From: Chitinophagales bacterium
GTDB taxonomy: Bacteria > Bacteroidota > Bacteroidia > Chitinophagales > Saprospiraceae
Assembly (NCBI GenBank): GCA_013299105.1
Contig: JAAFJY010000029.1
Span: 1 to 64,000, forward strand
Direction of reading: 5' to 3'
DNA length: 64,000 nucleotides
The position numbers were made by a program, and so were the translations under genes. This document shows, piece by piece, positions 27,848 to 37,581 of the stretch. A model generated the notes under the pieces. The model saw only the letters and a list, made by a program, of their open reading frames with translations. It had not been told where the DNA came from and did not search any database. Position 1 is the first letter of the stretch, and the number at the start of each line of letters is the position of its first letter.

Positions 27848-29398
27848 TCACATACAAATCAAGGTGATTTCCTTGCCCGCATAAGTCTGGGTTTCCCAGC
27901 GCAAACGCTGCTCCCAAGGCAATTCTTCGCTTGTTTTGGTTTCAAAAATGACCAAATAGCCACTTTTTTGGCCTAGTTTGTCGAGGTAGCGGCTGAGTTG
28001 TTGGAGGCCATCTGATTCAGCGTAGCTATTCCAACGAACTTTCAGTTCAAATACAAATAACTCTTTTTTCCACTGAACGGTCAAGTCAGTACGGCCATTG
28101 CCTGCGGCCATTTCGCGATCGATGCGGCCACCACCATTTACTACCCGCTGCAAAAATGCCATCAGCAGGAGTTGATGTCCCGCTTCTTTGTATTGAAATC
28201 GTTCCAACCATGATTCTGAGTTCCGGCGATAAAACTCAACAAACGCTTTCAAGAGTTTATCCATATCTAGGTTGCCATCGGGCTTGAGGTACCAGGTGGT
28301 GTCCACCAAATCTTGGTTAAAACTATCTTGAAAAGCACTGTTGAGGATTCGGGTGATGATTTCGCGGTAAATCGGATTGGCGAAAGTGATGGGGTTGCCT
28401 TGTTTCACGATTCCCAAATCACGGCAATAGAGAATAGCATCGTTGTAATCGTCAAAAGTCAGTTCTTCTCCATTGATGATGCTCATGACCACTTGCCTTA
28501 CCCTGGGTTCTTTCATTTTATCGACCAGGCTATCAAGGTGGGTTTGGCGTTTGGTGATCAATATTTCTTTGGCTTTTTCCACCATTTCTACGGTAATGGC
28601 TTGAGTATGATCCTCCTCAAGCATATTGCGCACAATCTCATTGGCCAGGGCATTGGTCAGCCAGGGTTGGCCGCCGCTGTATTGGTACAAAGTCTCGAAT
28701 ACTTCGTTTGAAAAAACTTGTCCGGTGTCTTGGGTATGTTGGTCGAGCAGGCCGCGGACTTCTGTTTTGGAGAAAATAGGGATTGTTATGGATTCTGCTT
28801 TGATATTGAATGGCGAGCCACTTCCTAAGGCTGGGTTTTCTCCTCTCGCTCTCATGCGATATTCTCGTATGTCTCTCAACCCCACCAAGGCGATAGACTG
28901 TGGAAAGTTTTTAGGGCGGGCCTGAAAACCATCCCTGAGTTGTCGCAAAAAAGAAACCAATACATCGTCCCACAAGGAATCAACTTCGTCAATGAGCAAA
29001 ACAATTGGTTTGGATTGGCTTTGAGCCCATTGTGCAACATAGTTTGACAAAGCAATAGGGTGTACTGGTGGCGCAGGCCATTCTTCTTTGGGCAAGAAGA
29101 TGGAAAGCATGCGCCACAAGGCATCTACCATGCGCTCATTGGCCATTTCTTCTGTAAAACTGGGTACACCAGCTGTCTCTACCGAAAACACCAGCGAAAT
29201 GTATTTTCCTTCTTTATTGAGTCGGTGTGCCAACTGGTGCAAAAAGGTCGTTTTACCAGTTTGACGTGGAGCGTGCAAAATGAAATATTGTCCCCCTTCG
29301 ATCAAACCATAGACCTGCGGCAAAAGGCCCCGAAAAGGATCCACCATGTAGTGGTCCTTAGGGAAACACAGCCCAGTTGTATTGAAAAAACGCTTCAT
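27848..29398 (-). CDS. AAA-like ATPase with C-terminal PD-(D/E)XK nuclease-like domain
   Basis: 516 residues. Walker A is APRQTGKTT (residues 43-51), Walker B IVLLIDEVD (132-140), and a winged-helix linker at about 290-350 (YNDAILYCRDLGIVKQGNPI). The C-terminal 110 residues carry the nuclease-like core G-R-T-D (about 434-437) followed by ELFVFELKVRW and a Q-L-x-Y helix (QQLSRYLDKLG). The AAA_31/AAA-ATPase_like plus PDDEXK_9-type layout is common in Bacteroidota and is often associated with mobile or defence-related loci, but its role is unproven. It stands alone, ending 12 bases from the corA stop. The pattern of a variable number of paralogs per genome is typical of this family. Confidence 0.85.
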   Translation of the reverse strand: MKRFFNTTGLCFPKDHYMVDPFRGLLPQVYGLIEGGQYFILHAPRQTGKTTFLHQLAHRLNKEGKYISLVFSVETAGVPSFTEEMANERMVDALWRMLSIFLPKEEWPAPPVHPIALSNYVAQWAQSQSKPIVLLIDEVDSLWDDVLVSFLRQLRDGFQARPKNFPQSIALVGLRDIREYRMRARGENPALGSGSPFNIKAESITIPIFSKTEVRGLLDQHTQDTGQVFSNEVFETLYQYSGGQPWLTNALANEIVRNMLEEDHTQAITVEMVEKAKEILITKRQTHLDSLVDKMKEPRVRQVVMSIINGEELTFDDYNDAILYCRDLGIVKQGNPITFANPIYREIITRILNSAFQDSFNQDLVDTTWYLKPDGNLDMDKLLKAFVEFYRRNSESWLERFQYKEAGHQLLLMAFLQRVVNGGGRIDREMAAGNGRTDLTVQWKKELFVFELKVRWNSYAESDGLQQLSRYLDKLGQKSGYLVIFETKTSEELPWEQRLRWETQTYAGKEITLICM

Positions 29399-29434
29399 TG
29401 CTCAAAGATAACCCATTTTTCGCACACTCCCACC

Positions 29435-31510
29435 TCACAACTTCCGCTTGAAAAAGTCAGCTGTGCGCTTGAACGCCTCTTTCCAGTTGCGGTGCAAAAG
29501 GAACCCATGCACCTCGTCGGGGAAAATCAACTGCTCGAACTCCACGTTTCCTTGCTTGCGCAAGGATTCCACCAGGTCAACCGACTCAGCGAAAGGCACA
29601 TTGCGGTCGTCGTCACCGTGGATGATGAGCACAGGCGAGCGCCAACCTGATAGAAAGTGCATCGGCGAAGATTCATAAGCCTTGCGGGCCATTTCGGGAT
29701 CGGCCAGGGGATTGTAGGCTGGGTTGAAATTTTTGATCACTTTGTTCCAGTCGTGTACCCCGTGAATGTCCACCCCGGCAGCGTACAAATCCGAAGCCCG
29801 CGACAAGCCCATCGCAGTGAGGTAGCCGCCGTAAGAGCCACCCCAAATCCCGATTTTTTTGGCCTCCACATTGGGATGATTTCTCAAGAAAAAATTGGCC
29901 CCCAACACATCGTTGAACTCGCTGCAACCTCCCGCTCCAAAGTTGAGCGCCTCACGAAACTCCAGGCCATAGCCAATGCCACTGCGGAAATTGACCGCCA
30001 AAACCACATAACCCTGGTTGGCCATGTACTGGTTGAAGGCATACGTGTGGTGGTAATATTCCAGGTTGTGGTAGCCCAGCAGCATTTGCCTGCGCGAACC
30101 GCCGTGGAAAAACACCAAGGCGGGGCGTTTTTCGCCGGATTTGAGGTTGGGAGGCAAAAACAGTTGGCCGGGAATTTGCATCCCATCGGTAGCGGTGAAA
30201 GTAACAGCTTGTGGCTCTACCAATTTGGTCATTGGGAAATTGGGCGCCAGGCTTTCACTCAGCAAAGGCTTCACTGCGCCACTCACAATTTGTGCCGCAA
30301 AACCAGAAACTTTGCTGCCCGCTGCCAAAAAAGCCACCGTACCATCGGCACAGGCTACTGGTTGCCACTCGATCCCCATGCCTTGCGAGAGTTGCTGGCT
30401 TTGGCCCGTAACCGGATCGGCTTGCCAGATGTGGGCGCGGTCAATGTCGTTGATGTTGCACGAGAAAATGACCTTACTTTTGTCGGCGCTCAGGTTGGCG
30501 TACTGCACTTCTCCTTTGCCTGGGGTGAGCAAACGAGCGGAACCACCATTGGCAGGTAGGCCATATAAATGTACCCAGCCATCGCTTTCCCAAGGAAAAA
30601 CCAGGTATTGGCTGCTGGTCCAAAACACTTGATTGGGGGCTGAGAAAAAGCCTTGAAACGCACTGCCATAGCCCGGACTGGCTTTCCAAACCTGCACAGC
30701 CTGACCGGAGGCTAGATCCGCAGTCCAGATCGACCAGGGCAAGCCCGTTCTACGGCTCAGAAACAAGTAAAAGCCACTCTCATGCGCCTGTCGAATGAAG
30801 GCGATCTTTTTCCCATCGGGTGACCAAACCGGGTTGTTGTCGAGGTCCACGCTGGGTGTGAGGTAACGCAGGTCACGGGTTTGTAGGTTAAAAACCCCAA
30901 TAAAACTGTGGTCCTCCCGGTTGCTCACAAATGCCAAGTGCTTGCCATCTGGCGACCAACGCAACTGCCCCGCCGAACCACGAATTTGAAACAATTGTTT
31001 TTCAGTGCCACTGCTCAATTCCAGGTGAAAAACCTGTCCTCGTCGCAAAAACACCAGGGTTTTGCCGTCGGGATGGAGGCTAGGTGCTGCACCTTGGGCC
31101 AGTTTGCGGGCCGGTTCGCTGGACTTACTCAGATCCTGCAGCCAAATTTCCTGCTTAGCCCAATCCGGGTGGCTGATCGGCATGGGAATTTCGCCCTTGC
31201 TATTCGTCGCACCGCCACGCACGAAAATGAGGTTCGAGGTATTGGGCACCAAAATCAGGTCGCTGAGTTCTTGCCCGTCGTCTTCTTGAAAATTAGTGGC
31301 CATCACAGGCTTGGCACCTGCTTTTTCGGTAACCCAAATGTTGCGGCGGCCATTGACATTGCTCACCCAAGCCAGGCGATTTCCGCCACTTTCGACCACT
31401 AAGTTACTAGTGAAGGGTGTGGACATGAGCTCGTCTAGGCTAAATGTGACTTGGGCATGGCTCAAAACAGCACCAAAAGCCAAAAGACAAAAGAAGACGA
31501 AGTTTTTCAT
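29435..31510 (-). CDS. S9-family serine peptidase (prolyl oligopeptidase/DPP type)
   Basis: 691 residues from the ATG at 31510, chosen for its signal peptide (MKNFVFFCLLAFGAVLSHAQ); the frame also runs 22 codons further upstream into the preceding gene. A TolB/WD40-like propeller covers about residues 30-420 (WSPDGKHLAFVSNRE, NPVWSPDGKKIAFIRQ). The alpha/beta-hydrolase domain has the nucleophile S559 in GGSYGG, the acid in HGDDDRNVP (about 635) and H667 in DEVHGF. It should cleave oligopeptides in the periplasm. It lies 28 bases behind the transferase-like gene on the same strand. Confidence 0.93.
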   Translation of the reverse strand: MKNFVFFCLLAFGAVLSHAQVTFSLDELMSTPFTSNLVVESGGNRLAWVSNVNGRRNIWVTEKAGAKPVMATNFQEDDGQELSDLILVPNTSNLIFVRGGATNSKGEIPMPISHPDWAKQEIWLQDLSKSSEPARKLAQGAAPSLHPDGKTLVFLRRGQVFHLELSSGTEKQLFQIRGSAGQLRWSPDGKHLAFVSNREDHSFIGVFNLQTRDLRYLTPSVDLDNNPVWSPDGKKIAFIRQAHESGFYLFLSRRTGLPWSIWTADLASGQAVQVWKASPGYGSAFQGFFSAPNQVFWTSSQYLVFPWESDGWVHLYGLPANGGSARLLTPGKGEVQYANLSADKSKVIFSCNINDIDRAHIWQADPVTGQSQQLSQGMGIEWQPVACADGTVAFLAAGSKVSGFAAQIVSGAVKPLLSESLAPNFPMTKLVEPQAVTFTATDGMQIPGQLFLPPNLKSGEKRPALVFFHGGSRRQMLLGYHNLEYYHHTYAFNQYMANQGYVVLAVNFRSGIGYGLEFREALNFGAGGCSEFNDVLGANFFLRNHPNVEAKKIGIWGGSYGGYLTAMGLSRASDLYAAGVDIHGVHDWNKVIKNFNPAYNPLADPEMARKAYESSPMHFLSGWRSPVLIIHGDDDRNVPFAESVDLVESLRKQGNVEFEQLIFPDEVHGFLLHRNWKEAFKRTADFFKRKL

Positions 31511-31538
31511 ATAAAATGGGTATGGTGAATGCTCAATA

Positions 31539-32639
31539 CTACTTGCTGCGGCCTTTCCTCGCATTGCGTAAAGCATTGAGGATCATTACAGGTTCAACGT
31601 TCGACTCCAAGACCTCTTCGACCAAAATTAACTCCAGGAAATGGCGATCGGGTTTGTAAGTATTCACAAAGGAATCGTTGAAGTAAAACATGGCATAGTC
31701 GAAATTGGAGCACAAAATCAATTGATACTGGCTGCTGCGTGGGTCAAATACCACAACCAAGTGCCCATCTTCATTCCTGGTTTTGCCCCCATAAACCAAA
31801 ATGGGGTAGTCAAAAAACGGCAGGGCTGGGTAGCCAAAAATATTGGCTTCGAACAACGGATAAAATTGGATCGGCACATCCATGCTCTCTGCTAAGGCTG
31901 CCTGTCGAAAAATTTCCAGTTTGACCCTCATGCGTTGGAGTGGGGTTTCAACCAGTGCCGTTTCATCCAGTGGTATCCAATCGTTGCTGCGCAAGTCAAA
32001 ATAATCCACTTTGCCGATGCGGGTTTTGTAGTCAAAACGGGGATTGCCAGGTACTACATAACCAGGATAAAAATAATGAAATCCACGATCCAATCCATAC
32101 TGAATCTCCATCAACATGGTGAAAAGACCTGGGCTAAATTCTTTGTAATCAGGGTCGTAAAACCCCAATATGCTCGACAAACTGTTTTTACCCACATCAA
32201 AATAACTCACAGCCACCAATTGCCCTTTTTCATTTCGCGCCGTGAACTCAATGGTATTGTAAAGATTGAAGTTTTCGCCGTCTTGTAGGGAATCCAAAAG
32301 GCTGGGAGCAATCATGCCTGGAAAACACTGGCGGTATTTTTGGTACAATTCTTCTCTTTCTTCATCAATCACCGCTTCACCATAGGCAGGGTTTAATTGC
32401 TCCTGGCACCGACGCAGCACCTTCCTTAAACTTTTGCTATATTGGTAATCGCGCAGATTTAAGCGGATCCACAGGGCAGAATAGAAGTGTTCTCCAAAAC
32501 ATAAAAAATGGGTAGTAAAGATTGTTTGGCCCATGCGGTACCAACCGTGGGCCAGGTAGAGGTCCAGCTCTTCGTCCGTAATTTTATCGGGATAGTTCTT
32601 AATAGCAAACATTGAGGCAACATCCGAAAAAAAATGCAA
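31539..32639 (-). CDS. Ate1/Bpt-like aminoacyl-tRNA-protein transferase family protein
   Basis: 366 residues; an ATG at 32612 is an alternative start. Residues about 25-60 (LAHGWYRMGQTIFTTHFLCF, then YSALWIRLNL) resemble the N-terminal part of arginyl/leucyl-tRNA-protein transferases. The C-terminal GNAT-like part (LGFYDPDYKEFSPGLFTMLM, GFHYFYPGYVVPGNPRFDYK) matches the Ate1 block with its conserved YxPGYYI-type motif. The cysteine pairs of eukaryotic Ate1 are absent, as in bacterial Bpt. If active it would add an amino acid to protein N-termini and mark them for ClpS/ClpAP. The S9 peptidase gene follows on the same strand. Confidence 0.75.
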   Translation of the reverse strand: MHFFSDVASMFAIKNYPDKITDEELDLYLAHGWYRMGQTIFTTHFLCFGEHFYSALWIRLNLRDYQYSKSLRKVLRRCQEQLNPAYGEAVIDEEREELYQKYRQCFPGMIAPSLLDSLQDGENFNLYNTIEFTARNEKGQLVAVSYFDVGKNSLSSILGFYDPDYKEFSPGLFTMLMEIQYGLDRGFHYFYPGYVVPGNPRFDYKTRIGKVDYFDLRSNDWIPLDETALVETPLQRMRVKLEIFRQAALAESMDVPIQFYPLFEANIFGYPALPFFDYPILVYGGKTRNEDGHLVVVFDPRSSQYQLILCSNFDYAMFYFNDSFVNTYKPDRHFLELILVEEVLESNVEPVMILNALRNARKGRSK

Positions 32640-32903
32640 AAGGCCAAAGGCTGCGCGTACTTGAGTTTATTTTTTACGAAAAAAGAGCGTTTTCAGGACA
32701 AAACGGTCCACAAACAAAAGGGGCAACTGGGAAAAAACCACTCCCAATCAACCCTTTCGTCTGACTCCATCCTGAAAACTTGGAGCCTATTAAATCTTCA
32801 AAAAACAATCAACAAAAGCAAAATGAGTTGAAAGTCTTAGCATTCATTAGTAGCCATGCCTTTTCAACATTTCAACTTTTCAACATTTCAACTTTATGAT
32901 TAC
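32640..32903. other. Intergenic with GTTGAAA-type tract after the yceI stop
   Basis: 264 bases. The reverse-sense tract TTTCAACTTTTCAACATTTC (about 32862-32895) sits directly behind the minus-strand YceI stop. Nothing else is recognisable. Confidence 0.5.
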
Positions 32904-33431
32904 TTACGCCTGCTTTACCAATTGGATTTCAGCTTGGAGCTTCACTTCTTCGCTCACCAAAACACCACCTGATTCCAACGCTGCATTCCAGTTCAAACCG
33001 AAGTCAGTACGGTTAATTTTACCACTGATGGAAAAACCTGCTTTTTCATTGCCCCAGGGATCTTTGTTTGTGCCAGAAAACTCAATGTCGAAAGTAACGG
33101 GTTTGCTCACGTCGCGGATGGTCAAATCACCAGTGATTTTGCCAGATGAAGCATGGTAATCGGTGCTTTTAAACGAGATTACCGGGTATTTTTCAACGTC
33201 AAAGAAATCACCGCTTTTCAAGTGGCCATCGCGCTGTTCGCTGCCCGTGTTGATGGAGTTCACCGCTGCCTCGAAGTTAACACTCGCGTTTTCGAAGCCT
33301 TCACCATTGGTGCTGGCTTGGGCACTTACTACGTCAAATTGACCCGTAACATTGGTGATCATCAAATGCTTAACTTTGAATTGAACTTCGCTGTGTGATC
33401 CATCCAGGACCCAGTTGGTGGTAGCTGACAT
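32904..33431 (-). CDS. yceI: YceI-family lipid-binding protein
   Basis: 175 residues, the usual length of the YceI lipocalin-like family. It starts WVLDGSHSEVQFKVKHLMIT and ends FGLNWNAALESGGVLVSEEV with the diagnostic FNAGxNxxLxxGGxLVxxxV-type block. The barrel binds polyisoprenoids or similar lipids. No signal peptide is present, so this one is probably cytoplasmic, a common form in Bacteroidota. Its own promoter region is AT-rich without a clear box. Confidence 0.93.
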   Translation of the reverse strand: MSATTNWVLDGSHSEVQFKVKHLMITNVTGQFDVVSAQASTNGEGFENASVNFEAAVNSINTGSEQRDGHLKSGDFFDVEKYPVISFKSTDYHASSGKITGDLTIRDVSKPVTFDIEFSGTNKDPWGNEKAGFSISGKINRTDFGLNWNAALESGGVLVSEEVKLQAEIQLVKQA

Positions 33432-33932
33432 GTTGTTTTGGTTTGTGGTTTTGTTGCGATGAATTTTGTATGTCTATACATTATTCGTTACAACAAGTAT
33501 TTATTTTCAATGGTGCAAATTTCTTTTCTTCTTCGGATCGAAGCAATGTCAAAACAATGGATTCTGTTGTCAAAATCATGGTTGGGGATTATTTTTGTCT
33601 AAACCAGAATTTTCAGAATTGTAGAATTACTGAATTACTGAATTACTTGCGTGACGTTGACCAAAACAGAATTTGAAAGAATTTTAGAATTGGCCCGCTT
33701 TGCGGTCTGGCGTATAGTTCATGTCCATCATAAAAATCACATCAATCACAGTTCAGACAAGAAAGGTGTTTGTTTGTCTAAACCAGAATTTGAAAGAATT
33801 ACAGAATTTGCCCGCTCCACTGTCTACAACTTCTGATCGCAGCCCAGCACACCCACACCCAAACTACCCCACCCAAACTCAATCTTACGGTTCTTTTTAA
33901 CCATTCAACATTTCAACCTTTCCACTTCTCCT
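33432..33932. repeat. 501-bp non-coding region with two dispersed repeat copies
   Basis: Bases about 33596-33720 are a reverse-sense copy of the AATTCTG repeat (CCAGAATTTTCAGAATTGTA, then ACTTGCGTGACGTTGACC, then GAATTTGAAAGAATTTTAG, CCCGCTTTGCGGTC). Bases 33776-33810 repeat the middle part again. Bases 33842-33885 hold CACACCCACACCCAAACT blocks of the 20.4/41.1 kb repeat, and 33903-33925 the reverse GTTGAAA tract behind the next stop. Confidence 0.65.
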
Positions 33933-34892
33933 TCAATTTACCTTCGGCAAAATCGCTTCAATCTCCGCCCGGTTCACCTCTTCCCAATCGGGTAACAAGA
34001 GGTGTTCTCCCAGGGTTTCTTCGGGTTCATCAACGGTAAAGCCAGGCTGCATAGTGGCCATTTCGAACCACATGCCCGCGTAGGGTTTGAAATACACGGA
34101 GTGAAAATACTTGCGGTCTTTGAACTCAGTGGGCTTGAACCCTCGTGCTTCCATTCTACCGCGCATGGCCATCAGGGCTTCGTCGTTTTCTACAATCCAA
34201 GCTACGTGATGTACCGTGCCGATGCCATTGCGGCCACGCGCCACATGGGTATCGCGGCGCAGTTCCAGGTAATGCCCTGCGCCAGCACCGTTGACGCCCA
34301 ATCGTACCCGGTTGTTTTCGCTCATCAGCACTTGCATGTTCATTTCAGTGGGCAAAAACTCCAGCATGGCCTCCCAATGCTCAGGCGCAACCGAAATCGT
34401 AACGTGGTGGATGCCGCGAATGCCTTCAGCCACAGTAATAGTGGGTTCTTCGGGGCATTGCCAGGGCTCACGGGCATCGTTGTCATCGCCAATCAACTCG
34501 ATTTGTAGGCCAGAAGGGTCGCGAAACCAGAGGAAGGCTTGGCCAAAACGCTCGCCGTGGGTCACCAAAACACCATGAGCCTTGAGCCTTTCGTCCCAAA
34601 ACTGCAAGGAAGCACTCGGCACCGAAAGGGCCGTTGCAATGATCAAACCCGACCCTTCCACTCCTTGCGATACCTTGGGCTGGCCCTTGTATGGGAAGGT
34701 CGTGAAAACAGTACCTGGTGAACCCACTTGATCGCCGTAATAAAAATGGTAAACGTGGTGATTGTCAAAATTGACGGTTTTTTTAACCAGCCTCATGCCC
34801 AAGACGCGGGTATAGAAATGATAGTCTTCCTGGGCGTCGTTCACCGTGGCGGTAACGTGGTGGATGCCTTTGATCAGTGGCGTTTTTGACAT
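33933..34892 (-). CDS. VOC-superfamily ring-cleaving dioxygenase
   Basis: 319 residues made of two glyoxalase modules. Each starts with a GIHHVT block (residues about 9-14 and 160-165); the second also has TVHHVAW (about 224) and the acidic ligand in MWFEMAT (about 281), giving the H-H-E iron/manganese triad of type I extradiol dioxygenases. The closest named group is the MhqO/LinE-type ring-cleaving family, induced by quinones in Bacillus. It lies 12 bases behind an AraC-family regulator gene, so induction by an aromatic or quinone compound is a reasonable inference. Confidence 0.9.
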   Translation of the reverse strand: MSKTPLIKGIHHVTATVNDAQEDYHFYTRVLGMRLVKKTVNFDNHHVYHFYYGDQVGSPGTVFTTFPYKGQPKVSQGVEGSGLIIATALSVPSASLQFWDERLKAHGVLVTHGERFGQAFLWFRDPSGLQIELIGDDNDAREPWQCPEEPTITVAEGIRGIHHVTISVAPEHWEAMLEFLPTEMNMQVLMSENNRVRLGVNGAGAGHYLELRRDTHVARGRNGIGTVHHVAWIVENDEALMAMRGRMEARGFKPTEFKDRKYFHSVYFKPYAGMWFEMATMQPGFTVDEPEETLGEHLLLPDWEEVNRAEIEAILPKVN

Positions 34893-34904
34893 TTAAAACG
34901 AGTT

Positions 34905-35801
34905 TTATACGGTTTGGCCCTGCTCTTTGAACTCAGAAAAAGTAAGGCCCACACATTTCTTGAAAAATTTGCTGAACTGAGCTACGTCTTCATAACCCAA
35001 GCTGAAAGCAATTTGTTTGGCGCTTAGGTCAGAATAACGCGCCAAGCGCTTGGCTTCCAGAATCAGGCGATTGAGGATAAAGTCTTTGGCCGAGGTGCCC
35101 GTTTCGGCTTTGATTACTTCATTGAGGTAGTTGCTGCTCAGGTTTTGGGCTTGGGCATAATCATTGACCTGCCGCCATTGGGCAAAATTTTGCTCCACAT
35201 CGTTTTTGAACTTGCGCACAATGCTGCTGTGCCGATGCTCCAACTTGGGCGCAGGAATGGACTTTTTTTCCCGCAACCTTTTGCATTCGATCAAAAACAA
35301 CTTGAGCCAGGCACCCAGCACCTCCCATTTGTCGCTGCGGTCGGCGGCAAGCTCGGATCCAAATTTTTGGAAAAACAAGCGCAGGCTTTCCATTTCCGAG
35401 AATTCCAAGTTGAGCGGTTTAGACTCGTCGCAGTTGAAAAACAGCTGCATGTTGTTCAACGCCGAGCTTGAAACGCCTTGCTGCATCAAAAAATCCATGC
35501 CAAACATCACGGCATGGCCATTCAGTGGAGTGCCGGGTGTGGTCTCCAGGTGGTGAATTTGTTCCGGCGAAATAAAGTACAAGGTATTGTCCTGGATCGG
35601 ATAGGAAATGAAGTCAATTTGGTGGATCCCACTGGCTTCTTCCACCGCAATGATGGTAAAAAAATCGTGGCGGTGTGGCAATTCCTGTTCGCGTGGCCGC
35701 TGTCGATTGGCCTCAATGTCTTGCATGGTGTGGTAGGCAAAAGGCGCAGATAAACGGGCAATGCGAATGGCAGCTTGCATGTGCAGGTGTTTTTCGTGCA
35801 A
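34905..35801 (-). CDS. AraC-family transcriptional regulator
   Basis: 298 residues; an ATG at 35780 is also possible. The N-terminal cupin-like domain has LPHRHDFFTIIAVEE (residues about 41-55) and ISPEQIHHLE. The C-terminal pair of HTHs spans about 198-290 (LSSNYLNEVIKAETGTSAKD, then IAFSLGYEDVAQFSKFFKKC). It precedes the VOC dioxygenase by 12 bases on the same strand and probably controls that operon. The gene upstream, the SLC13 transporter, is separated by a strong hairpin. Confidence 0.93.
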   Translation of the reverse strand: MHEKHLHMQAAIRIARLSAPFAYHTMQDIEANRQRPREQELPHRHDFFTIIAVEEASGIHQIDFISYPIQDNTLYFISPEQIHHLETTPGTPLNGHAVMFGMDFLMQQGVSSSALNNMQLFFNCDESKPLNLEFSEMESLRLFFQKFGSELAADRSDKWEVLGAWLKLFLIECKRLREKKSIPAPKLEHRHSSIVRKFKNDVEQNFAQWRQVNDYAQAQNLSSNYLNEVIKAETGTSAKDFILNRLILEAKRLARYSDLSAKQIAFSLGYEDVAQFSKFFKKCVGLTFSEFKEQGQTV

Positions 35802-35849
35802 ACACTTGCCAAAATAAAAAGTTCAGCCTTGAAAAAGGGAAAAGAGAAC

Positions 35850-35879
35850 CGTGTTGCCGATTGAATTTTCGGCAACACG
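35850..35879 (-). terminator. Terminator after the SLC13 transporter gene
   Basis: An 11-base perfect stem (CGTGTTGCCGA / TCGGCAACACG) with an eight-base loop. On the minus strand it is followed by GGTTCTCTTTTCCC, a pyrimidine-rich tail. It lies 156 bases beyond the transporter stop and 49 bases ahead of the AraC start. Confidence 0.65.
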
Positions 35880-36034
35880 AGTGGAATGAACCCAAGTCAA
35901 ATCGGTCTGGGCGCAAATCGATCCTAAAATAAAATCATACTGAGGTTTAGCAGGCTTGCTTTCGGCCTAAATGGATCGTTTGTGCCGCAATCAACAAGCC
36001 TTGCGTGTTGAAAGTTCCCCCAATTGTGATTTTT

Positions 36035-37468
36035 TCAAAAAAACACTGGAATCAGCAACTTGCACAAGATCGTCATCAACAAAATTGAGACCAGATTCAG
36101 CCAAAAACCTGCCCGCATCATTTGTCCAACCGTGACATAACCACTCGAAAAAACGATGGCGTTAGGCGGCGTAGACATGGGCATCATGAATCCACTGCTG
36201 GCTGCCAAAGTAACGGGAATGCACAAAGCAACTGGGTCCATGCCCATTCCCTTGGCTACGGCTCCAATCACGGGGATGAATACCATCACCAAGGCTACAT
36301 TGGACAACAATTCGGTCAAAAACACCGTCACCGCTACCAAACCCAGCAAAAACAACCAACTGCTGCCGTTGCCCCCTGCAAACTGCTTGCCAATCAAATC
36401 AATAATGCCCGTACCGCTGAGGGCTGAAGCCAGGCTCAAGCCCCCGCCAAACAACAGTAAAATGCCCCACTGCATCCGGCTGGCATCTTCCCACTTGAGC
36501 GCAAATTCCAGGTCTTTGCCCCAACGAATCGGTACTACGAACAGCAACAAGGCCGCCAAAATAGCCACGATCGATTCATCGAGCGGCAGCCAGGGCAGGG
36601 CTTTTTCAATTGGAATTTTGAACATCCAACCAATGGCCGCAAAACAAAAAACAAAGGCTGTGAATTTTTCGCCCCGGCTCATGGGGCCCAATTGCGCTAT
36701 TTCTTCGGCTATGCGTTCCTTGGCCCCTTGAATTTTACCCAGACCATTGGGATATACCAAAAAAGTGATGACAAAATACGCGATCAAGAGCAAGCAAATG
36801 GCATAAGGCACGCCCACGCCCATCCATTGCCCAAAGCCGATGGTTTTGCCAAATAATTCTTTCATCTGCGCAGCAAAAACCACGTTGGGCGGCGTGCCAA
36901 TCAAGGTACCGATGCCGCCAATGCTGGATGCATATGATACACCTAACATGAGGGTCAGGGCGAAATTGCGCATGCCGATGTGGTCCTTTTTGTCTTCCCC
37001 CTGGTCGATCAAGGCTACTACCGACAGCGCCATGGGCAGCATCATGATCGTAGTTGCGGTATTGCTGATCCACATGCTGATTAGGGCTGTGGCCAAGAAA
37101 AATCCAAAAATGATGCCATTGGCGTTGGTACCCGTCAGGCGCAGGATGTTGAGGGCAATGCGGCGGTGCAGGCCCCAACGCTCCATCGCCAGGGCAATGA
37201 CAAAGCCCCCCATGAACAAGTAAACGATGGGGTCGGAATAATTGGACATGGCCTTTTTGGGGTCGGCCAGGCCCAAAATAGGCATCAACACCATTGGCAA
37301 CAGGGCGGTTACTGGCAAGGGCAAGGCTTCGGTGATCCACCAGGTCAGCATCCAAGCGGCCATGGCGATGGCGCGCCAGGCTTCAGGGCTGAGTGGGGCC
37401 ACTGGGGGCAGCATTAATATGAGGGCAAAAAAGGCGGGGCCGAGGATAAGGCCGATTTTTTTGATCAT
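36035..37468 (-). CDS. DASS/SLC13-family Na+/anion symporter
   Basis: 477 residues with about 11-12 membrane helices. The two substrate/sodium-binding motifs of the family are visible: SNTATT in ALISMWISNTATTIMMLP (about residues 137-142) and SNVALV in FLTELLSNVALVMVF (about 389-394). The segment GTPPNVVFA (about 192-200) is the GTxxN motif. Members import di- and tricarboxylates or sulfate; the SNT/SNV pair favours a carboxylate (inference). It is divergent from the SDR gene, 113 bases away, and not in an operon. Confidence 0.92.
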   Translation of the reverse strand: MIKKIGLILGPAFFALILMLPPVAPLSPEAWRAIAMAAWMLTWWITEALPLPVTALLPMVLMPILGLADPKKAMSNYSDPIVYLFMGGFVIALAMERWGLHRRIALNILRLTGTNANGIIFGFFLATALISMWISNTATTIMMLPMALSVVALIDQGEDKKDHIGMRNFALTLMLGVSYASSIGGIGTLIGTPPNVVFAAQMKELFGKTIGFGQWMGVGVPYAICLLLIAYFVITFLVYPNGLGKIQGAKERIAEEIAQLGPMSRGEKFTAFVFCFAAIGWMFKIPIEKALPWLPLDESIVAILAALLLFVVPIRWGKDLEFALKWEDASRMQWGILLLFGGGLSLASALSGTGIIDLIGKQFAGGNGSSWLFLLGLVAVTVFLTELLSNVALVMVFIPVIGAVAKGMGMDPVALCIPVTLAASSGFMMPMSTPPNAIVFSSGYVTVGQMMRAGFWLNLVSILLMTILCKLLIPVFF

Positions 37469-37581
37469 GGTCGGTTTGGAGTTGGTGGCTGGCGTGAAAA
37501 TAGTACAATGTAGAACTACCTGTGTGTGACTCCTTGGAAAAATCCTATTTGCAACTAACTTTAGCCCTATATTTTAACAAG

